From Trema orientale (Eukaryota > Streptophyta > Magnoliopsida > Rosales > Cannabaceae): a stretch of 64,000 nucleotides of DNA. Positions 39,361 to 50,226 of the stretch are shown here, piece after piece (within the stretch, counting starts at the first letter, position 1; each line of letters begins with the position of its first letter). The position numbers and the translations under genes were made by a program. The notes below the pieces were generated by a model that ran no database searches, was not told the origin of the DNA, and worked only from the letters and a program-made list of their open reading frames with translations. The stretch is from the NCBI GenBank assembly GCA_002914845.1, contig JXTC01000039.1:1308935-1372934 (forward strand), in the 5' to 3' direction.

Positions 39361-39904
39361 CTAAAAAAAATTACGAAAAGGTAAAAAATTATTATCAATT
39401 TATACTTAATTTAATAAAATATAGAACATATTATTCATTATTCAACTAACAACATATTTTTTTGAATTTCAGATCAAATATAGCATCAATAGAAGTATAA
39501 AAAAAAGAAAAATTAATTAATTAATTTTTAAAAATAAATACTTCATAGTTTAATAAAAAAAACTCATGATTTTTCTTTTACAAGAAATATACTTTAATTC
39601 TATTGTTTTTTTTACTGCTCTAATTTTTTTTCTAATTGCCGCGAAGAGAAGCAACAAAAAAGGATAAAGAAAGCAAAAATTGTAAAATAAATCATGAATC
39701 TACTTAGGTATAATAATATTTTATAATATTTTGAATAATATTTTATCATATCTTAAATAAATATTATCTTATTGTAAAAAATTATTATCTATTATAAATA
39801 ATATAACAATTAATCTACAATAAAAACACCGGTTACAAAACTCGTATTATCTAATTTCTCACCCAAAATTTAGATTAGAATAATAAAAAACAAAAACAAA
39901 ATTT

Positions 39905-40143
39905 CTTTTCTTAAATTTTTTTTTTTTTTTTTTTTTTGATAACTAGAAGGGGAGGAGGGGGCAACCAGCGTGGCAACCCTCCCTAGGCGTGACCATAGGA
40001 GCTCCAACCCCACTCAGGATTGTTCCCCAAGACCCTATCGGCTGAGTCGCCACCACCGGACGGTGGAGTGAGTCACCTGAACCCCAACCGAGCAACTAGT
40101 GGTAACGGCACTAGTTGTTATATTTGACTTTTCTTAAATTTTT
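39905..40143 (-). mobile_element. SINE with poly(A) tail and 16-bp target duplication
   Basis: The GC-rich body lies at 39938-40127 on -. It ends TTCTAGTTATC and then A20+ (T run at 39916-39937 on +). CTTTTCTTAAATTTTT flanks it at 39905-39920 and 40128-40143, a 16-bp direct repeat made on insertion. GGGTTCAGGTGACTCACTCC resembles the B-box part of a tRNA-derived pol III promoter, but the A box is not clear. Size, tail and duplication fit a SINE. Confidence 0.75.
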
Positions 40144-40434
40144 GTTTAAATCTTATATTTGACTTCCTGTAAATTTGAATATAAACAAAAATTATATAGT
40201 AGAATCGTCTTCCTACACATTCAGAAACCAAAAGTAAATCGTTCAATTTAATAGAGACTTGGTAACTACCCTTGGTAAAACAATGCACCCACCAAAGTGT
40301 ATGCAATGGTGGTCATACACTCATACCAATTGCCAAGCTGGATTCACCCAATGAGTACGTTTCTTTTCTGTTTTCATATTTCTTTTGTTACGAAATTTGA
40401 CAAGGTTCTCAATTTTTAGTTTATATTGGGCAAA

Positions 40435-40816
40435 TAGGGGTGGCAATCTGTGTCGTGTCGTGTTTAACCTAATTAAATCGTGTCGTTAACAGGTTAACCT
40501 ACGTGCACCTATTTAATGAAAACGACGTACAGATTGATGGGTCAAAACGTATATAAATAGTATAATTGTTAGTTTACTCGATTTTTTTAATTAAGTTTTA
40601 CTATAGTAAGAGAAATTAGTTCATTAGCTTTATGTTTTTTATTTTATTTACAAGAAATTCATGAAAAAATATTTTTTTGAAAATAATTATTTAATATAAT
40701 TTATTAAAAAATTACTTAATCGTGTCAATTCGAGTCAATTTCGTGTCAAACAAGTTCAGCTAATCGTGCGGGTTTCGAGTCGTGTTATCGTGTCATGACC
40801 TATATTGCCACCCCTA
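40435..40816. mobile_element. hAT-type MITE
   Basis: The terminal inverted repeat is TAGGGGTGGCAAT (13 bp) at both ends. The 8-bp duplication TGGGCAAA flanks it at 40427-40434 and 40817-40824, the hAT signature. The subterminal regions are rich in CGTGTC/GACACG motifs (GTGTCGTGTCGTG on the left, TCGTGTTATCGTGTCATGAC on the right), possible transposase-binding repeats. It has no coding capacity. Confidence 0.88.
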
Positions 40817-40824
40817 TGGGCAAA

Positions 40825-41668
40825 CCACTCTCAATAAATCCAAGGGCTTTACCAAGACAATGTAATATATTAGGGACCATAATCGAGAAAGTTCCCAAAT
40901 AAAGAGTTGACCAAGAGGCATACATCTATATCTCGATTCTTGAAACAAGTCTCACAAAAAGAGCAGCAGTTATGGAGCAGAAAATTTTTTTTAGACGGCA
41001 AAATTTATTACTAAATTTAGTTTTTTTCCCCTTTGTTTTTACTATTTGTATTTTTTTTTTCAATTCCTTCAAATAGACTTGTAATTGAGAAATATAATAT
41101 AGGAGAATTCCAAAAATAGTAATTTTGAAACACACATAGTCAATATGGACTAAAATATGATGAAAAAGAATTTTTTCAAAGTAAAATCCAAATAAAAATT
41201 ATTCATAAAAATAAGGAAAAAATCAAGTAATTAAAAATAATATAAATAAAGTTTAAAAATCATAAAATTCAATAGGGACAGATAAGGAACATTATTGAAT
41301 TTTTTTATGAGATATATAGGTGAATTTTTAAATTATCAAAATTTAAAGAGGGCAAAAAGTGATAAAATTGAATACTTTATCAACATATTTCTACGGTTGA
41401 AGGGCAGTGCTGCTCAATGTCCAGACAAGCAGGAATTCATTGTTACAAGTATTCATCTTCGAAGGGTACAAAGCGAAGATCCAGAGTAGCCTCGGTGGAA
41501 AATGCCGACTTCAGTAACAAAACGACTCGGCTCTATCTATCTGGCAGAAGAAGAAAGAAGTAGAAAAAGTAAAAATATTATAGTATAAGAAGACAAAAAG
41601 TCAGATGTTTCAAATGACAAAAGTCCATACAACCTTGAAAATATGAGGCACTCACAACCAAAACTAGT
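40825..41668. other. intergenic DNA and probable ICR 3' UTR
   Basis: The part nearest the stop codon (about 41400-41668) is less AT-rich and probably transcribed as 3' UTR. The rest is AT-rich, with nothing recognised. Confidence 0.4.
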
Positions 41669-44600
41669 CTACTTCTGTGGCTTCTTCCACAGCACCCCAA
41701 TCTTCTTTAGCATGTTCCCATTCTTCTTCTTGAGTAAATCATCATCCAAATCTTCCGAGTACAGTGAGTTAATTTTCCCAGCACCTGGACTATAACTGCT
41801 ATCCAGTGACCCAGTTCTTTCCATGAATTTCCCATTATTCCCGGCCGAAAGCATCGATGCAGCTGCCTCTGCGGCCTTTCTCCACTGATCAGATTGTACC
41901 TTTAGCCTTCTTAACTCTGCCTCCATTTCTGCATTCGTGGCTTGTGCTGCCTCCAGCTGCTCAGCCACCCTTGCTGCCCTCTTGTTGCTCCTGTCTGCCT
42001 CTTCCAGCACCACTCCGAGCTTCGCTAGAGCTTCTCTCTCTGCAGACCTTGCTGCCTCAACTTCGTCATCCACCTCATTATTCACTTTACTATTCTGTAT
42101 TTGATTTTTATTGATTTCCAATTTCAGCATTTCATTCTCTTCTGCAATACTCTGCAGTTCCGTCTCCTTATCCATTAAATTCGCCTTCAAATCCGCAATG
42201 TGTTCCTTCAAGCTCTTCAGTTCCTCTTCCAGTTTATGTTCTCTCTGGCGGGATTGATTTTTGTCAAGCTTCAAATTCAGCCCCTCGTTCTCTTCTATAA
42301 TACATTGCAGTTCAGTTTCCTTGTCCATCAAATTAGCTTTCAACTCCTCTATCTCAGCTTTGGTTTTCTTCAGCTCTGCGTGGAACTCAGCCTCTTTCAG
42401 ACTTGATCCAGATTTTATCTGCTCCATCAATTCATAAGCACTTCTTATATGCACTGTGCTCCTAGTTTGTTCTTCATGGTATCTGGCCTCAGCAGTTTCA
42501 AGAGCAGATCTTAATCGCCCTACCTCAGACCTCAGGTTATGAAGCTCTGCCTCAATTGGGCTAGATTGGCCATTTTCTCGTTCTCCAAACCCCTGCTCAA
42601 AGTCATGTTCAGCTGCAGGATTCAAAGGCAGGCTGCTGTTGCCAGCATTATTGAGACGTTCATTAAGCTTGCTTATATGATCTTCTAGGAAGCTTACACG
42701 AATTCTTGATTGATCCAGCTCCGTAGATTTATAGGTGCAAGCTTCCACGGCTTTCACACGATCCGACATGAGCGACTCCACTGTCAATTTTGCATTCTCC
42801 AGCTGCAGCAGAGTTTCTCTAACCACTTCTTTGGCTTGAGCTTCTGATTCTTTACACTCTTTTAGCTGATTTTTCATGTTCTCCATAAGGGAAAGAGTTT
42901 CTGCTAAATTTCCTTTCAAGCTATGAAGTTCACCATTTGCTGATTCCGCACGCTTTGTTTGCTCAGCCTCAGATGCAGCTACCATCTCAAGCTGAACTTT
43001 AAGCCACTGAATCTCATTAATGGCAGATTCCAAGGCAGTTGAATCAGCTGAATGCTGCTTCTGCGTAGCTTCAAGCCCAGACTGCCACGCTTGATCCCGT
43101 TCTTTTGAAATCTTTTGGAGCTCAATAAGACGAGTTTCCTCAGAAGAAGATAGCTCCCGGAGCTGCTGCTGAGACTCTTCAAGCTTTAGAGACAAGGCCA
43201 GCAATTGCTTCTTCGAGTCTTCAGCATCTAGCTGAGCCTGTTTCTTCCCTGATTCAGAAGAGCACAGCTGCTCCCTTGCTTTCTTCAAGTCTTCCTGAAG
43301 TTGACAAATCTGGGATTCCAATTCAGGTATTCTATTTGGACGCTTCTTCTGGATAAAGGACAGAATAAGTATCAGGAATTATTCATAGTTTGTACTGCCA
43401 AATTGACAAACTACAAAAGCAAATTAATCACAAAATAACACGATGAAAACTCAAAGCAATACATATATTTTTCAAGTGTAATGTAGATGGGTAGGGCTAT
43501 ATGTTTAACCTGAGAGAAGAGATGTCCCTAATTTTGTGAGAGAAAACCATGAGCCAAAAATTATGGATATCCAAATTTCCCACTAACTGAACCTATGTAG
43601 TGCTCACCAAATGTAATGCACAAACAAAGTCTCGACATTTTGGCCAATACACTCTTCAGAAAAAAAAATATATATATATATATACAAATATATTTTCTCG
43701 CTGCAGTGATCTAAAAATTGTTAACAGCGCAGCTAGATCCATGCAAACCATGTCAAATACCTCGGGCACTGGGCTTCTTGGGGACCTGCGCTCATTTATT
43801 TTAGGGCTTCTGTTTGGCGTTCTAGTAGCTTGGCTAGAGGAAGATGCTGAATCAGTCTCTAACACAGTTGGCTTGGGTTGACGTGAAGCTCGAGGAAAGA
43901 CCCTCTGAGGCACTTCAGAGGTACCACTTCTGGCAAAAATAACAGCAAAATGATTACAGGTTCGCAAGGATTACAAGTATTACGTGACAACAACAAGCTT
44001 CAAGCCTCAAAAAGAAAAGAACAAAAGAAAAAGAATCTATTCTTTAGCAATGGAGAAATTGCATTATAAGTCTTCATATATGCAGGTGAGATAAAGCTGC
44101 AGCCTAAATTGGCAGTTAATTAACCACTGTTAGTAACACATTTCCATCAAGAAAAATGCTCCATATGGAGGTGCTAGGAGATCCGATAGATATTCAGGAA
44201 GATGATAAAGTCTCAAAATAATTTGAAAAGAAATTGTAAGATAATTTATCATAAAGGAGTGATGGGTGGGTGAAAATTTTCTTACCCATGTGAATTTGAA
44301 GCATAATTTTACCGGAATAGATATGTTTCATAATAAACCAACTTCCCTCCATTCACACTGTAGACCTCTGAGTTTGAACATAAAAAATAATTTTAAAAAC
44401 AAAATGTGCAACTGTTGGTATTCTGGGTTCTATCTTTCTCATAGGGTTCTAACATGGTATTCTGGTCTGGAACTTTTTTTGTGGATTTCAAGTTTGAACT
44501 AAAAGCTTCCATTCCTTTTTTCCTGTTCATCCTAATAGATATGAAAGTCACAAATGCTCAGACCCTACATAGAAATGAAACTAAAACAAAAATAAATGAC

Positions 44601-45423
44601 AATCAAACTACACAAGTTTTTCAACAAAACTTTGATGAACTGATAGAAATAACTTTAAAGACTAAATACAGAATGTCCACAAGTACTCCGTCCTTCCATA
44701 AATTCAAAGTATCGATAATGACGTTGTATTGTTTTTGTAGTTTTCTTTCCCACGTTGCACACAACAAGAAGATTACTTATAACTAAACTAAACAACTAAT
44801 AAGTTATCAGCATACCATGGCAGGTAATATACTAAATAGCTTATAATGTCCAGGAACTAACTCTTTAATTTTTCTTTAGCAGAACTAGCGGGTCCTGCAC
44901 ACCCATAAGAGGTCCTAGCGTTGCCTTTAAGGCAGAATATGACAAACTAAAAGATTTTTGTTTTGATGCTCATTAAAGAAAAACAAAATTGCAAACAAGA
45001 CATACATAAAATAGGCCCTGAACGTGAGCCCGGAAGTAAAAGTTGCACAAGTTCTTGGCAACTGAAGTGCATAGTACATGTTTCACAGAAAAGAAACCAA
45101 AGCCAGTGGTGTTATACCAACTATGAAGGGTTAAGCCTAATAGACTTGAGAAGCATTCAGAAACAACAACGTAAACTTACATAACCAGAACGATCAAGTT
45201 CCAGTAACATTAGAGTGTAGAGACTATTTTATGAACCCCCACCGCACTCCTTTAGTGTACAACAAATATATATCATATATATAGTGCATATACAGAGGAA
45301 AGAAAAATGTACTCTACTTTTCATTATAAAAGTCAAATATGGCCACATATAGAGCATCATCTTAAGGGAAGAGAGCAACATGGAAAAAAGAAGCTGAAGT
45401 TACCTTGCTTTTGGGGTCTGCAT
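41669..45423 (-). CDS. ICR: interactor of constitutively active ROPs (ICR/RIP family)
   Basis: This is a coiled-coil scaffold that binds active ROP (plant Rho) GTPases and links them to membrane domains, vesicle traffic and microtubules. The three coding exons on - are 45404-45423 (MQTPKA), 43761-43929 and 41669-43348, all with GT-AG borders. They encode 622 aa. The N-terminus has the family pattern SGTSEVPQR, then Ser/Pro/Arg-rich [14 protein letters not shown], then the start of the coil [20 protein letters not shown]. Almost all of residues 70-550 is heptad coiled coil. [13 protein letters not shown] occurs twice, at about 399-411 and 450-462, marking a 51-residue internal repeat. [13 protein letters not shown] at 551-563 is the conserved family motif implicated in ROP binding. 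The tail ends [12 protein letters not shown]. Length and tail fit the longer members (ICR2/ICR3-like) rather than short ICR1, but I do not fix the orthologue. No lesion is seen. Confidence 0.93.
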
Positions 45424-46774
45424 AATTTTTCTTCTTTTCCACCCACAAAACGGAGATGGGGGTTAATTTTAAGCTTCGACTACTGTTTTAATGCTCCCTG
45501 ACCCACAAACCCTGATAAACATTCAGAAAAATCACAAGCTGAGACAGTGGGATCCAATGTGATTGTACGTGAAGCAATAAATGAGTTTCATGGAGGACAT
45601 GTGCCGCTTATCATCATCACATAAGAAGCCATAATGGCAAAAGATGCAGTGATATACCAACGTAAAGGATTTATTTGATTGAATACACAAAAGAATGAAT
45701 CTCTCGAAATCCCATTCAATGCCTTGCACTTGCAAGTTGCTACTATATGGTCTACAGAGTCCAACCATCCTACAGTGCTCAAGGTCAAGACCCATTATTA
45801 TGGTTATCAAATCACGAAATGGCCCTACAGCTACAGACAGACATTTGTCGGTAAATTACAAAACTACCCTTTGTACCCACATGAAACCCGAATAATTAAT
45901 ATCCAGAACAAAGTAATTTCCGTGAATGAAGGGGAAAAGCTCCCTCCTCCAGTTCTGCCGTGAAAGTGGGAAGTACCGTTTATTTTAATGGCGGGGGCGG
46001 GGTTAGGAATTTTGAGAAACACACAAAAGATTCCCTAAAAACCACTCAAGAACCATATTGTTATTGTCATTATCATTTTTCTTTGGATTAATGCCCTAAA
46101 ACCTTGAACTTGTGCCTGCAAAAATAGTATCCTACTAACCATTTCTATGAGAAAAACGTTGGTTAGAATTTTCTCCAAAAAAAAAAAAAAAAACTTTCCC
46201 TCCAAACAAGCAGAAATAGATCTAAAGTAAAAGCATAAAATCTTGCAGCAAAAAGTAGGCCAACTGAATGAAAAGCAGAAAATAACAAAAGAGTAGTATT
46301 ATACATGAAGCCAACCTTTTCGAGATTCGATTCGCTTTTAGAAAGAAAAAGCCTGTAATCTTCAAGCTCGCTCTCGAGAACGAAGAGAAAGCTACATTAC
46401 ATCAAAATTATTATATTATATAATTTCATCCGAAAAGGTATTCAAAAGAAAAATAATTACGTTCGCAGCAAAAGAGAGAAAACGAACTAAAAGAGTAACA
46501 AAGCAAAGAAAGAATATGCACATCAGCCATAAAATTCCGACGTTTGGTAGCCGAGAAAAAAAAAAAACTGGTAAAAAAACAGAAGAAAATGGCCAAAAAT
46601 GTGAAATAAGCGAATTAGCTTTCATCTCTCGGAAACTTAAACCTCATGAAACAATGTACTACTTCATCGCTCACTACTTTCTATCATCCTCCCCCAAATT
46701 TTCTCGGCAGCCAAACAGGGACGATTATGATCACTTTTAAGAGAAAATGGAAAGCGTTGTACGACAAGACTTAC

Positions 46775-46930
46775 CAGAATTGAGGAGGCTGAGATTTAAG
46801 GGGTGAGAGAAGCAGACATAGATGAGCAGAGGAGGAAGCTTAGTACGTAGCTACAGCTTCTTCTTCTTCTTCTTCTCGCAGCTTCCAAGTAGTCTCTCCC
46901 TCTCTCTCTCTCTCTCTCTGAGTTTTCTCT
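46775..46930 (-). other. probable 5' UTR exon of the ICR gene
   Basis: On -, GA-rich and TCTTC-type leader sequence ends CTCAATTCTG followed by GTAAGTC (donor at 46774-46773). No ATG frame continues into the coding exon, so this is most likely a non-coding first exon with an intron of up to about 1.3 kb before 45423. A CT/GA microsatellite at 46901-46919 marks its promoter side. The acceptor is not resolved. Confidence 0.5.
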
Positions 46931-47755
46931 CTCTAGAATGGGAGGAGGAGGAGGGAGAGTCCAGGAACTAGAGTGACGAAGGCGGAGAAACAGAGTACTG
47001 ATTTGTCGTTTCCCTAAACGGAATGAAATTTATTATTAAACAGAATTGAATTCGGGCTTTACGTCCGAATTGGATATGTTATCCGTTTCAAGTTTTTTCA
47101 AATTTCGATACTTTTTGTCCACTTTTTTTCATTAAATTACAAAAACAAAATTCCATCTTATAAAGTGTAAATCCCAAATGATTTCCACTATTTAATACAT
47201 TCCGAGATTTTTCTATTTGTTTGCGCAAGCTCCAACATTTTTCTTTTTTTTTTTTTTCGGTTAGGTAAAAATTGTGCAACGCCGGATTAAAGCTTAAATA
47301 ATATTAATGACAAAGTGACTTGGCTCAAATACTGAGAGCACGCGCATTTATTGTTTGGGATTTCGATCCTAAATTCGAGTCACACTGAGAATAGACGTGA
47401 AAACTTATTATCCTTAATTAGGTGGGGTGGAGATTGATTAGTAATATATATTTTCTTTTATTTTTTAATAAGTAGAGGTCATTAGTTAAGTCATACTTAA
47501 AGAAATTTTTTTTAAATAATATTAAAAGTCATATTTACTTTCAAAATGCGTGGAAATCTTAAACGTGTTTCTTGTCTCATCCATTTTATGTGTCACTTAC
47601 TCAATCAATTTTGAAGCACAAATTTTTTAAAATTCTTTCACATGATTAGTTAAATTGAGAAATAATAAGTCATTTTTTAATTCTTTTTTATTTCTTGACA
47701 AACTCTTTCTTTTTATAATTTTTTAAGTAAACATGCCCAAAATATTTTTAATAGG
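46931..47755. other. AT-rich intergenic DNA beyond the ICR promoter
   Basis: Nothing is recognised beyond GA-rich sequence at about 46939-46990, which is probably promoter. Confidence 0.4.
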
Positions 47756-49121
47756 TGTCGTTTTTCTATTTATTTTAGTTATTTATTAGTATTGTTTTTA
47801 TTAATTTATTTATATTTTTAACCTAATTTTAGTTGTTTTTGTATTTTTAGGCATTTTTGGTGAAAAAGGAGATAAACGAATGAAACTAGAGTAAAAAATG
47901 GACAAAATTACAAAGAGAAACAAAATCGGGCTAAAAAGAGTTCATTGTCGCGGCGCCAAACCCTGAGTGTCGCGGTGCTAGTGTAAAAACCCAGGACCTC
48001 CAGAAACTCAACGCCACTATGCTGAGCCCCAAGTGCCAAGGTGTCAATAGTCCGTGCATACAATGTCTTTATCAAATTTACATTCTCTTAGGTCTCTAAC
48101 TTATCCAATTAATTACAATTATACTATTGACGAGTCATGGCTTATATATGGCTCATTCCAGGTTAGAGTTAGAGGGATCCAAGTGTGAGATTGAGAGAAA
48201 AATTGCCTAGAACCCTAGAGTGTGACTAGAGAGAGGAAAGAGATAAGAAGATTGAGACGCTTGTGATTTAGGAGGCTTCCGTTCAAAATCGTTGCCCTTT
48301 TCCTAAGTGTTTTGTATCATCTTTTTTTTGTTTTCTAATTAGCATGTATTCCAAGTTCATAATAATGTTAGGCTAGTTTTTTTATTTGCTAAGAGTTTGT
48401 TGAAGCCCTAGCCATATAGTCAATTCATTTACTTTGTGAACCTATGATTTTCTATTCAATAAAGTGACGTTGTTCATATTTTCTTATACTTTAGTTATCA
48501 TTATAATTCATATCTATTATTTGGGTGATCGACTAAATTATTTATGTGGATTATATATTACTAGATTTAAGTATGAGTATTTACTAGGCTTAACTATTAT
48601 GTGGTAATTTATAGTTCATTGATGTCGTTTGAATAGATTAATTATAATGGAAAATATAACATAGATTGAGATGTTTTATGCTTGTAGACCCTTAAATTTA
48701 GATTGACTTAATCCTTGATGTTTAATGGTTCTATTGAATTGTGCGTTTGCCAATAGTTTGATAGAAAGATTAGGACGTTGGTCTAATACACTAGAAGGAA
48801 ACAGGTTAGTGCTATGTTTGTGGGTTAACTTATATCAATAGCCTCAATAGAATGGTAACAGTAGGGTTCTAATAGCTAAGTTAATGAAGTGATTAGTGGT
48901 GAATGCATGTTCTTAGCTGTTGTTTAATTATTTGGTATTCTTTACTTTGGTTTATTTTGTTTTATGTTTTATTTGAATTCGAAATCCCTCGTTTAGTTAA
49001 CTAAATTAATTAGGATTTAATTTGCTATAATCGGTTCTCTGTGGGATTGACCATTTCTTACTGTTATACTAAATTCTTAGGATAGTTTAAATTAGGTAAT
49101 TAATTTTGGTAAGTTGAAGAC
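47756..49121 (+). repeat. degraded LTR (probably gypsy type)
   Basis: The block starts TGTCGTTTTTC and ends TTGAAGACA. It holds GC-richer GTCGCGGCGCCAAACC, a TATA-like CTTATATATGG near 48149, a transcript-leader-like GAGAGAGG segment, and TTCTCTGTGGGATTGACC near the end. That last phrase is typical of the 3' part of plant gypsy LTRs and also occurs in the LTR at 55503-57002. There is no primer-binding site or coding sequence after it, so it would be a solo LTR. The ends are approximate. Confidence 0.42.
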
Positions 49122-49759
49122 AGATCAATTTTTAAAAAATATATATTAATTATATACAATATGTATTTCAAAATGTAAAATTCCACGAAGGTTATATTTA
49201 GTATATTTGAGAAATGGAATGAAATAGAGATGTCAAAGATTAATAGAGAAATTTAGAGTTTAGATGGCTATTTAGTCGAAAGGATTTTATGAGAGAATAG
49301 ATTATACAAATTATTCTAATTCTCAATTTTAACAAAAATTCAATCTCTCCAAATTTGAGGTGATTTTAGGAGAGAAAATTTCATTAAATTGTAGAATATA
49401 ACCACTAAAAAAAAAAAAAAATCTTCCCTTCTACTTCCTCTTCCAAGCGAATAATGGAATTTAAGTTTCTTTCATTCCTCTCATATTAAACACGATAAGC
49501 AAAATGTGATCCTTCCTATTCCATTTTGTTCCCTCGATAACGTGCATCTCCTTATTTCCAAGTTAAATATAGGCATTCTATCTTTTGCTAGTTACAACTA
49601 CTTATCTTTTACAACGTACTTAATTTTAGATCTAAAATTTGCCGCATTCTATAATAATTTACATTTACAATTAGGCTATTTTTGCTTATTTATCCTTTAA
49701 CAATCATTTTTTTTAATATGAATTTTATTTTTTTAATTAATATACGTACCCAATGTTTC
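49122..49759. other. AT-rich intergenic DNA, nothing recognised
   Basis: The stretch between two LTR-type sequences shows no feature. Confidence 0.4.
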
Positions 49760-50186
49760 TGTTAGAGTTCATGACTCGAATTCTAGTTGCCCTACACCCG
49801 AAAGCTTCGCGGTGCGACATATGTGGTATTTTTGTAATTGGGAGAAATTTTGAGATCTGTGGTGGAAGCGGAGCGATAGGCCCAATCCCCAAGCCCACCA
49901 CTGATCTTGTTGGGGGTGCGGGGGCTCCGCCCCCACGGTATGGACCTGTTTTATTGGACTGATTTTTCCGTACAGTTTTTGTCCGTACACATATGTATTT
50001 TAGGGTTTTAGGGATTCTATATATACTTGGCTTGGCCGTGTAAAATTCTACCTTCTGTACCCTATTTTCGACATAGTAAAATTTCCTCCTCTGCCAGTGA
50101 TTTTTCCCGATTAGAGTTTTTCACTTAAATTTGTGTGTTCTTATTTTTTATTCTTATTGTCGATTATCGTTCGTTAATACTTAACA
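49760..50186 (+). repeat. 5' LTR of a Ty1/copia element
   Basis: It starts TGTTAGAGTTCATGAC and ends ATACTTAACA, giving TGTTA...TAACA termini and a length of 427 bp. TATATATAC at about 50018-50027 is a likely TATA box. It contains a GC-rich inverted repeat, GGGGGTGCGGGGGCTCCGCC, near 49913-49932. The primer-binding site follows directly. Confidence 0.8.
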
Positions 50187-50189
50187 AAC

Positions 50190-50201
50190 TGGTATCAGTG
50201 C
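50190..50201 (+). other. copia primer-binding site
   Basis: TGGTATCAGTGC matches the plant copia primer-binding site TGGTATCAGAGC (complement of initiator tRNA-Met) with one change. It lies three bases after the LTR. Confidence 0.85.
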
Positions 50202-50226
50202 TTTTAGTCCAGATTTGATTACGATA

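Larger units (their letters stand above)
35584..39844 (+). mobile_element. Helitron-like element 2 (composite)
   Basis: It starts TCTATATATAATAAAG, a typical plant Helitron 5' end, three bases after element 1. It ends ACTCG at 39844, the same ending as element 1, after a homologous AT-rich 3' region. A segment with TTTTAGTGGCGTAATTTGAC, ATGTGGCTGTTTAGTC and GATTTTATCGAGGTAA (about 35640-35915) recurs at 36650-36912. Sequence after that repeat resumes at 38306, beyond an inserted DNA element. The stretch near 36000-36330 reads like a captured gene leader and intron (CT-rich, then TTGATTCAGATCTGAATGG). It contains no transposase gene. The 3' hairpin is less clear than in element 1. Confidence 0.42.
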
